Source: Klebsiella pneumoniae (GTDB lineage Bacteria > Pseudomonadota > Gammaproteobacteria > Ga0077536). From it: a DNA stretch of 6,331 bases. Of this stretch, positions 1-3,920 are shown piece after piece. The DNA lies in assembly GCA_945873015.1 (NCBI GenBank), contig CAMCBY010000254.1, forward strand, positions 1-6,331, written 5' to 3'. How positions within the stretch are numbered: position 1 is the first letter of the stretch; the number at the start of each line of letters is the position of its first letter. The notes beneath the pieces are model-generated. The model made no database searches. It was not told where the DNA came from and worked only from the letters and a program-made list of their open reading frames with translations. A program made the translations under genes and the position numbers.

Positions 1-400
1 CAATATTGACGCGGCGGCCGTCGGTGAGCGACAGGTCGTGACCGTCGTCCCAGCGCGGCGCAAAGGCCCGCGCCACGATGCTGTGCCAGGTGTCGCCACG
101 CGCGATTTCGCCCAGCAGTTCGCTGGCGGCGGGATTAAATTCCTGCACCAGTCCGCGCTGATCCAACACCACCACGCCGCCCGGCAAGGCATCGAGCAGA
201 TTGTTGAGGCGCGCTGCGAGGCGCTGTTTTTCCTTGAGTTCCCGCGCCTGGCCGGCGCGGGAAGCCGACAGCTCCGCCGTCAGCTGGCCGACCTGCCGTT
301 CGAGATTGGTATAAGACGAGGACAGTTCGCGCGAAGCGTCTTCGAACTCGGCGAAGGCTTCACATAACTGCTCGGCGTTGGTGATGGCTGCGGTGGTCAT
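1..400 (-). CDS. fleS: FleS/FlrB-type flagellar sensor histidine kinase, N-terminal part (cut by window edge)
   Basis: Translating the minus strand from the ATG at 400-398 gives 133 residues that run open to the window edge. Residues about 15-66 are charged and heptad-like (a likely coiled coil), ending in a LKEKQRLAARL stretch. A PAS domain then starts with LLDALPGGVVVLD (about 68-80) and NPAASELLG (about 89-97), followed by ARAFAPRWDDGHDLSLTDGRRV. This order and wording match FleS/FlrB kinases, which are cytoplasmic, have no membrane segment, and phosphorylate the sigma-54 activator FleR/FlrC to switch on class III flagellar genes. The HisKA and ATPase domains lie beyond the window. No transmembrane segment is visible, as expected for the family. 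The gene follows fleQ but is separated from it by a terminator and its own sigma-54 promoter. The Shine-Dalgarno before the ATG is weak; no better in-frame start is visible upstream. Identity is confident from the N-terminus and position; catalytic function cannot be checked here. Confidence 0.9.
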   Translation of the reverse strand, partial: MTTAAITNAEQLCEAFAEFEDASRELSSSYTNLERQVGQLTAELSASRAGQARELKEKQRLAARLNNLLDALPGGVVVLDQRGLVQEFNPAASELLGEIARGDTWHSIVARAFAPRWDDGHDLSLTDGRRVNI

Positions 401-422
401 GCTCGTTGGTTCTTGTTCGAGT

Positions 423-442
423 CCGCAGCGTCAATGCTGCGG
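423..442 (-). repeat. Inverted repeat (hairpin) in the fleS 5' leader
   Basis: On the minus strand, CCGCAGC and GCTGCGG form a perfect 7-bp stem around the 6-nt loop ATTGAC. It lies about +8 to +27 from the predicted sigma-54 transcript start at about 449 and ends 22 nt before the fleS ATG. It may be an mRNA leader hairpin or a protein-binding dyad. FleQ of Pseudomonas is known to bind downstream of some sigma-54 promoters, including that of fleSR, and the loop holds a GTCAA-type half-site resembling part of the FleQ box. A complete FleQ palindrome is not present. The word GCTGCGGA recurs at 503-496, upstream of the promoter. Confidence 0.5.
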
Positions 443-459
443 TCACGTACAAGGCCTTG

Positions 460-475
460 AGCAAAGACCGTGCCA
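460..475 (-). promoter_or_regulatory. Sigma-54 (RpoN) promoter of fleS
   Basis: The minus strand reads TGGCACGGTCTTTGCT, which matches the -24/-12 consensus TGGCAC-N5-TTGCW at every fixed position. The invariant GG and GC are correctly spaced by 10 nt. The predicted start is near 449, giving a leader of about 49 nt before the fleS ATG at 400. The site lies between the fleQ terminator and fleS, where an activator-dependent promoter for a fleSR-type operon is expected. FleQ encoded just upstream is the likely activator; that step is inferred from Pseudomonas and Vibrio. Confidence 0.92.
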
Positions 476-505
476 CGGATTTAATGCTTTTAAAATCCGC
501 AGCTT

Positions 506-534
506 AAAAAAATCACCCCCGGTCGAAGGGGGCG
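506..534 (-). terminator. Rho-independent terminator after fleQ
   Basis: On the minus strand CGCCCCC pairs with GGGGGTG (five G-C pairs plus one G-U and one C-G) around a 7-nt loop TTCGACC. This is followed, after one A, by seven consecutive T. It begins 17 nt after the fleQ stop codon. The stem and U tract are textbook, and the position separates fleQ transcription from the sigma-54-driven fleS. There is no T tract for the opposite direction, so it is one-way. Confidence 0.88.
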
Positions 535-551
535 CTCGCGTCAAGGACCCG

Positions 552-1982
552 TCAGATGCCCTCGCGGATCAGGTCGAACTTGCGCATTTTTTCGACCAGT
601 GTCGTGCGGCCCATGCACAGCTTCTTGGCGGCATGCGCCACCACCCAATCGGTTTCCTCCAGGGCCTGCAGGATCAGATCCCGCTCGATCACGGTCAGAT
701 GTTCTTTCAAATCGATGCCGGCACGCGGCAGGCGTGGATTGGGCAGTGCTGGAGCGGCGACCTCGCCGCTCGCGCCGGCGGCGCTGTCGGGTTTGACCGG
801 CGCTCGCGCCACCACCTGCGCAGAGCGGTATTTTTCCGGCAAGTCGTGTACATCCACCACGCCATTGGGATAAAGAATCGACAGTCGCTCGACCAGATTG
901 GCCAACTCGCGCACGTTTCCCGGCCAGTTGTATTCAGTCAGAGACTCGACGCAGGATTGGGTCAGACGGATGGTGCCGCGCCCTTCATGGTCGAGACGCT
1001 CGACCAGATCGTTCACCAGCAGCGGCAAATCTTCGGTGCGCGCGCGCAACGGCGGGGTTTCGATGGGGAAGACATTGAGGCGATAGAACAAATCTTCGCG
1101 AAACCGCCCTTCGCGGATCGCCTGGTCCAGATTCACGTGCGTGGCGGCGATGATACGAACGTTGACCGAGTGACTCTTATTACTGCCCACCCGCTCAAAG
1201 GTGCGCTCCTGCAGCACGCGCAACAGTTTGACCTGCATCGACAGGCTCATGTCGCCAATCTCATCGAGAAACAACGTGCCTCCGTCGGCCATCTCGAAGC
1301 GGCCCTGACGGCTGGCGATGGCGCCGGTAAATGCGCCCTTTTCATGGCCGAACAGCTCACTTTCGAGCAGATCCGCCGGAATCGCACCGCAGTTCAAGGG
1401 CACGAAAGGTTTGCTGCGGCGGTTGGAATGGTGGTGGACATGCCGCGCCACCACTTCCTTGCCGGTGCCCGACTCACCCACAATCAATACGTTGGCATCG
1501 CTGCGCGCGACCATCTCAATCATGTTGCGCACGCGCTGAATGCCGGGGCTGGAGCCGACCAGGCTGCGAAACAGCTCCAGCGATCGCGGTGAACCTTCCT
1601 GGTGGCGGTTTTCGCGGTAGGTCTTGACCTTCTGCAGCGCCGCCTCGAACTCACCGTGACGCAGCGGCACCCTGATGCGCGCCAACGCGTCGTGGTCGAG
1701 TTCGCTGGGCGCCGGGGTGCCCTCCGCACTACATAACAACAGCAGCGGGGTATAGGGATCGGCGGCCTTGATGCGGCGAAACGCCTCGCTCTGGGCACGC
1801 GGATCGCCACATTCGCCCACCAGCACCATATAGGGTGCCGGGCGAGTCTCCATGACCGCGACCAGATCACCCTCCGGCGGCACTTCCACCGTCGTCATGT
1901 CGAGGTACTGGAGGATCTGTTTCAGCTCACGAACGGTAGTCGGGTCCCGTTCCACGATCACGACTGGCGATTGACTGCTCAT
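552..1982 (-). CDS. fleQ: FleQ/FlrA-type sigma-54-dependent master regulator of flagellar genes
   Basis: This is a 476-residue bacterial enhancer-binding protein. Residues about 6-125 form a degenerate receiver-like domain; the strand where a phospho-acceptor Asp would sit reads YMVLVGECGD, so it is probably not phosphorylated, as in known FleQ. The AAA+ domain (about 137-370) has Walker A GESGTGKE (169-176), the sigma-54 contact loop GAFTGA (216-221), Walker B GGTLFLDEIGD (234-244), FREDLFYRLNVF (294-305) and WPGNVREL (353-360). A variable linker (about 388-422) leads to a Fis-type helix-turn-helix (about 446-469) ending in GRTTLVEKMRK. The family activates class II flagellar promoters with RpoN and is antagonised by cyclic di-GMP and, in many species, by FleN/FlhG. 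The LFRS motif (137-140) and post-Walker-A Arg180 of the cyclic di-GMP site are present, but Asn is replaced by His181. The ATG at 1982 is chosen because a GGGAG precedes it; the in-frame GTG at 2030 lacks a Shine-Dalgarno and would add 16 residues absent from the family. The gene has its own promoter upstream and its own terminator downstream. Confidence 0.96.
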   Translation of the reverse strand: MSSQSPVVIVERDPTTVRELKQILQYLDMTTVEVPPEGDLVAVMETRPAPYMVLVGECGDPRAQSEAFRRIKAADPYTPLLLLCSAEGTPAPSELDHDALARIRVPLRHGEFEAALQKVKTYRENRHQEGSPRSLELFRSLVGSSPGIQRVRNMIEMVARSDANVLIVGESGTGKEVVARHVHHHSNRRSKPFVPLNCGAIPADLLESELFGHEKGAFTGAIASRQGRFEMADGGTLFLDEIGDMSLSMQVKLLRVLQERTFERVGSNKSHSVNVRIIAATHVNLDQAIREGRFREDLFYRLNVFPIETPPLRARTEDLPLLVNDLVERLDHEGRGTIRLTQSCVESLTEYNWPGNVRELANLVERLSILYPNGVVDVHDLPEKYRSAQVVARAPVKPDSAAGASGEVAAPALPNPRLPRAGIDLKEHLTVIERDLILQALEETDWVVAHAAKKLCMGRTTLVEKMRKFDLIREGI

Positions 1983-1988
1983 GGCGCA

Positions 1989-1999
1989 GCGGCTCCCGC
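1989..1999 (-). promoter_or_regulatory. fleQ ribosome-binding site within a small hairpin
   Basis: GGGAG on the minus strand lies about 10 nt before the ATG at 1982 and is the best Shine-Dalgarno for fleQ. It sits inside GCGG-GAG-CCGC, a potential 4-bp stem with a 3-nt loop that would partly hide it. This site decides the start in favour of ATG 1982 over GTG 2030. The hairpin is short, so any effect on translation is uncertain. Confidence 0.5.
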
Positions 2000-2025
2000 A
2001 TCGTCTTAGCGATGTTATTGGTTGA

Positions 2026-2040
2026 AGCACTTGCAGTGCT
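2026..2040. repeat. Dyad AGCACT-TGC-AGTGCT in the fleQ leader
   Basis: This is a perfect 6-bp inverted repeat with a 3-bp spacer, centred about 65 bp downstream of the predicted fleQ start. A second dyad with the same half-site words but a different arrangement (AGTGC-AGA-GCACT) lies at 2148-2160, just upstream of the -35 box. The pair could be operator sites of one regulator bracketing the promoter, or this one could act as an RNA hairpin. No known regulator is recognised. Confidence 0.4.
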
Positions 2041-2065
2041 GGCGTCCCGTCTGGGCAATGAGTTA

Positions 2066-2085
2066 CGCGCCAGATTCCCGGCGCA
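2066..2085 (-). promoter_or_regulatory. Leader hairpin of fleQ with GGGA in the loop (CsrA/RsmA-like)
   Basis: On the minus strand, TGCGCC pairs with GGCGCG (five G-C pairs plus a U-G) around the loop GGGAATCT, so a GGA is exposed in a loop. CsrA/RsmA proteins prefer GGA in hairpin loops. Two further GGGA words lie downstream in the same leader at 2048-2045 and 1997-1994, the last being part of the Shine-Dalgarno. CsrA control of flagellar master regulators is established for flhDC in E. coli; for this gene it is inference from the motif arrangement. Confidence 0.4.
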
Positions 2086-2104
2086 CATCTCTACGGGTAC
2101 GTCC

Positions 2105-2134
2105 CTTTTATTCGGGCGGCGGGGGGGATGTCAA
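2105..2134 (-). promoter_or_regulatory. Sigma-70-type promoter of fleQ
   Basis: The minus strand has a perfect -35 box TTGACA (2134-2129), an 18-bp spacer and a -10 box TAAAAG (2110-2105, four of six consensus positions). The predicted start is near 2098, giving a leader of about 116 nt to the ATG at 1982. The spacer contains seven consecutive C on the transcribed-sense strand. A vegetative promoter is expected for a class I master regulator. It is the only convincing promoter I see between the small upstream ORF and fleQ. Confidence 0.65.
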
Positions 2135-2147
2135 GAAACCGCTTTCA

Positions 2148-2160
2148 AGTGCAGAGCACT
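2148..2160. repeat. Dyad AGTGC-AGA-GCACT upstream of the fleQ -35 box
   Basis: This perfect 5-bp inverted repeat with a 3-bp spacer is centred about -56 from the predicted fleQ start, a usual activator position. Its half-sites are shared with the dyad at 2026-2040. No named regulator is assigned. Confidence 0.4.
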
Positions 2161-2164
2161 GTCG

Positions 2165-2186
2165 GTCACCTGACACGCGATTGTCA
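2165..2186. promoter_or_regulatory. Operator-like dyad TGACA-N6-TGTCA upstream of fleQ
   Basis: TGACA (2171-2175) and TGTCA (2182-2186) form a perfect inverted repeat with a 6-bp spacer, the geometry of many dimeric activators. GTCA at 2165-2168 makes an overlapping second dyad, GTCA-CC-TGAC. The centre is about -80 from the predicted fleQ start. The half-sites resemble CRP/Vfr sites only loosely (consensus TGTGA-N6-TCACA), and differ in spacing from the FleQ box (GTCA-N6-TGAC). An A/T-rich stretch follows at 2187-2201, contrasting with the GC-rich surroundings. The binding protein is unknown. Confidence 0.45.
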
Positions 2187-2227
2187 TGAAATTTTACAGA
2201 TGACTCGATGCGGCGGTCGATTTGACG

Positions 2228-2253
2228 GGCCGTGCCGGAATTCCGACTCGGCC
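2228..2253. repeat. 26-bp two-tier dyad after the small ORF
   Basis: The outer arms GGCCG (2228-2232) and CGGCC (2249-2253) enclose a perfect 10-bp palindrome CGGAATTCCG (2236-2245), separated from it by 3 nt on each side. It begins 19 nt after the stop codon of the small ORF ending at 2273. It could fold as a hairpin that protects or ends the upstream transcript, but neither strand has a following T tract, so it is not a standard intrinsic terminator. It could also be an operator. Confidence 0.45.
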
Positions 2254-2272
2254 AAAACACTGGGCTAAGGGT

Positions 2273-2467
2273 TCAGGCTGCGTGCAACAGTCGGCGACGC
2301 GCCTTGCACTGACGGCCACCGAGTTCGGCGAGACAGTTGTGCCGCAGGCGCTCGAGCAAGACACAGATGCCGCGGTCGCCACGTTCGGCGGCACGCAAGC
2401 GTTGTACGGTCAGCGTGCGCAACTGCAGGAACAATCGGTCTTCAATGCCGTTGGGGACTAAATTCAC
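2273..2467 (-). CDS. Small protein upstream of fleQ, possibly a reduced FliT-like flagellar chaperone
   Basis: This 64-residue ORF starts with GTG. A Shine-Dalgarno AGAGGA (2479-2474) sits 6 nt before the GTG, and the frame is closed a few codons upstream, so this is the only plausible start. The protein is mostly helical in character (about residues 8-48), rich in Leu and Arg, with the stretch RLRAAERGDRG (about 23-33) followed by LLERLRHNCLAEL (about 37-49). This resembles the helix pattern of FliT-type chaperones, in which a GD-W turn precedes an LE-x2-R helix; Pseudomonas carries a FliT-like gene directly before fleQ, so position agrees. The usual family members are longer (about 100 residues), and the C-terminus here is a basic tail (RQCKARRRLL). 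No signal peptide or membrane segment is seen. It may be a true small gene, a decayed fliT, or a chance ORF. The reading frame is fairly well supported; the function is tentative. Confidence 0.5.
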   Translation of the reverse strand: MNLVPNGIEDRLFLQLRTLTVQRLRAAERGDRGICVLLERLRHNCLAELGGRQCKARRRLLHAA

Positions 2468-2712
2468 GCCAGATCCTCTAATGGCTGCGGGCCATCACGG
2501 CCTGCACCTTCACTGGAGGGCTAGCGGCATCAGGCGGCCCACGCTTGAGGCTGCAGCGGCCGCCGCGCGCGGAGATTTTGCCAAGCGGTCGAGGTTTCTG
2601 CGCGCCGGCGGTCGGCCGGGTCCCATGTGCTACGGAACTCGCGCCTGCGGACCGCCAGCCGCGCATCAGTGTCAGGCTGAAGCCTGACCCACAGTACCCG
2701 TGGCCGTAACAC
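2468..2712. other. GC-rich spacer between flgL and the small ORF
   Basis: These 245 bp hold no ORF I believe. Two frames of about 60 codons on the minus strand (2530-2712 and 2478-2666) are Arg/Pro/Ala-rich without a Shine-Dalgarno or family resemblance. The first 50 bp after flgL carry a REP-like hairpin. No good promoter is seen; a weak GG-N10-GC match occurs near 2569-2582. The flagellin, cap and chaperone genes often found here in related bacteria are absent. Confidence 0.6.
2668..2695 (-). repeat. REP-like hairpin downstream of flgL
   Basis: On the minus strand, GTCAGGC-TTCA-GCCTGAC (2688-2671) is a perfect 7-bp stem with a 4-nt loop, preceded by TGTGG. A short GTGG-type lead followed by a GC-rich hairpin resembles extragenic palindromic (REP) elements of gammaproteobacteria. 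It begins about 24 nt after the flgL stop codon, a usual place for REP elements, where they can shield mRNA 3' ends. No U tract follows, so it is not a standard terminator. Only one copy is in the window, so its repetitive nature is an inference. Confidence 0.5.
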
Positions 2713-3915
2713 CTACAGATAATTGAACAGGCTCAAACCCTGCACTTTCACAAACGCCTGCTGCGCCGCTTCAAGTGCCGTGCTCTGCTGGCTCAACTGG
2801 GTAATGGCCTTGGCCAGATCGACATCCTCGAGCTTGGAGCGCAGGGTTTGCAGGTTGAGACTGACCTGATCGTTGACGTCGCGTTGGGCAAGGATGCTAT
2901 TGAGCCGCGCGCCGGTGGTCGCGCGCAACTCGGCAACCTTCTCCATCGAGCGACCGAGGGCCTCAATGGTGCGGTCGATGTCAAAGCCGAAGTTCGCCTG
3001 TTCGGCCGAGTTGGCATAGCCCCGCTCGAAGGCCCCGGCGATATTGCCGAGGGTTTTGAACATGGACTGATTCTGACTCGGCTTGACGGTGAACTGGTCG
3101 CCGCTGTTCGGCGCACCGAACACCGTCACCTGCGAACCGTTAAAACTGATTGCCGCGCCATCCGTGTAAGGTTGCGCGGTGGCAACATTGGCGCCCAACG
3201 TGTCGTCGATGATGTCGTAGGTGGTGGCACTGGTGAAACTGATGCGGAAGTCGTGGGCCACGTAGGCCGCGCCATTAAGGATGGTGTTATCGCTGATCTG
3301 GCCGGTGCCGGTATTGCTCGGGACCCGACCGCCGGTAAACGTTCCATTGCCGTTGCGTACTGCAAACATCGCATCGTGACCAGTAAAACTCTCGGCGATG
3401 GTACGCGTTTCCGACAACTGTAATTCACGCACAGTCTGATCGCCGTTGTAGCTGACATTGCCGAGCGCGTCGGACGTGAATGGCCGCGTGCCCACCACCG
3501 CGCCGGCAAAGATATATTCACCCGACGCGTTGCGGGTGTTGCCGAGATCAACCAGCACTTCAATCTGTTCGCGGATTTCCTTGGCAATCGAATCGCGGTC
3601 AGCATTGCTGATCGACTCACTGCGGCCCTGCAAGACCAGATCGTTCACCCGTTGCAGCATATTGCTCACGCCGCCGAGCACATCATCAACCTGTGTCAGT
3701 CGTGATTCGGCCTGCACGCCGTTACGGTCGAACTGTCGTGCGGCGTTGGTACGATCACGGATCTGCATCACCTCGCCGGCCGCCACCGGATCGTCGCCTG
3801 GACGTGTGATGCGCTTGCCGCTCGAAATCTGGTTGGTGGCCTCCCGCGTGCTGGCCTGCAGCTCGAGAATACGGTTAAGACTTTGGGTGTAGAGCTGATT
3901 GGTGGTGACGCGCAT
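2713..3915 (-). CDS. flgL: FlgL, flagellar hook-filament junction protein 2 (HAP3)
   Basis: This 400-residue protein belongs to the flagellin family. FlgL is exported by the flagellar type III system and forms the distal ring of the junction on which flagellin polymerises. The N-terminal flagellin-like coiled domain covers about 1-140 (MRVTTNQLY, then ISSGKRITRPGDDPVAAG at 30-47 and NASGEYIFAGA at 129-139). The variable middle, about 145-285, is Thr/Gly/Asn-rich. The C-terminal helix ends with LEAAQQAFVKVQGLSLFNYL, the typical FlgL end that packs against the N-terminal helix. There is no cleavable signal peptide, as expected for type III export. The ATG lies 5 nt after the flgK stop, and its likely Shine-Dalgarno GAGG (3928-3925) lies within the last flgK codons, suggesting coupled translation. 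A REP-like hairpin follows the stop. Length is close to that of Pseudomonas FlgL and longer than the enteric one. Confidence 0.97.
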   Translation of the reverse strand: MRVTTNQLYTQSLNRILELQASTREATNQISSGKRITRPGDDPVAAGEVMQIRDRTNAARQFDRNGVQAESRLTQVDDVLGGVSNMLQRVNDLVLQGRSESISNADRDSIAKEIREQIEVLVDLGNTRNASGEYIFAGAVVGTRPFTSDALGNVSYNGDQTVRELQLSETRTIAESFTGHDAMFAVRNGNGTFTGGRVPSNTGTGQISDNTILNGAAYVAHDFRISFTSATTYDIIDDTLGANVATAQPYTDGAAISFNGSQVTVFGAPNSGDQFTVKPSQNQSMFKTLGNIAGAFERGYANSAEQANFGFDIDRTIEALGRSMEKVAELRATTGARLNSILAQRDVNDQVSLNLQTLRSKLEDVDLAKAITQLSQQSTALEAAQQAFVKVQGLSLFNYL

Positions 3916-3920
3916 CTCGG

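Noticed and set aside
38..367. Plus-strand open frame of 109 codons
   Set aside because: It is antisense to the FleS N-terminus, which matches the family over its whole visible length.
378..1592. Long plus-strand open frame of about 400 codons
   Set aside because: It lies antisense to fleQ, crosses the fleQ terminator and fleS promoter, and its product (Gln/His/Arg-rich) resembles no family; the minus strand has a clear FleQ with all motifs.
1983..2030. GTG start at 2030 extending FleQ by 16 residues
   Set aside because: There is no Shine-Dalgarno before this GTG; the extra residues do not resemble FleQ N-termini, and the ATG at 1982 has GGGAG upstream.
2222..2461. Plus-strand frame of 79 codons opposite the small ORF
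   Set aside because: It has no Shine-Dalgarno or recognisable product and runs against every gene in the window; the minus-strand frame has a good ribosome site.
2568..2584. Possible sigma-54 promoter (TTGGCA, then GC at the right spacing) on the minus strand before the small ORF
   Set aside because: The -24 part fits but the -12 part reads CCGC instead of TTGC, and such partial matches are expected by chance in GC-rich DNA.
2671..2688. The hairpin after flgL as an intrinsic terminator
   Set aside because: No T-rich tract follows the stem on either strand; a REP-like hairpin fits better.
2478..2712. Two short minus-strand frames (2530-2712 and 2478-2666)
   Set aside because: They are Arg/Pro/Ala-rich, lack Shine-Dalgarno sequences, overlap each other and the REP-like hairpin, and resemble no protein family.
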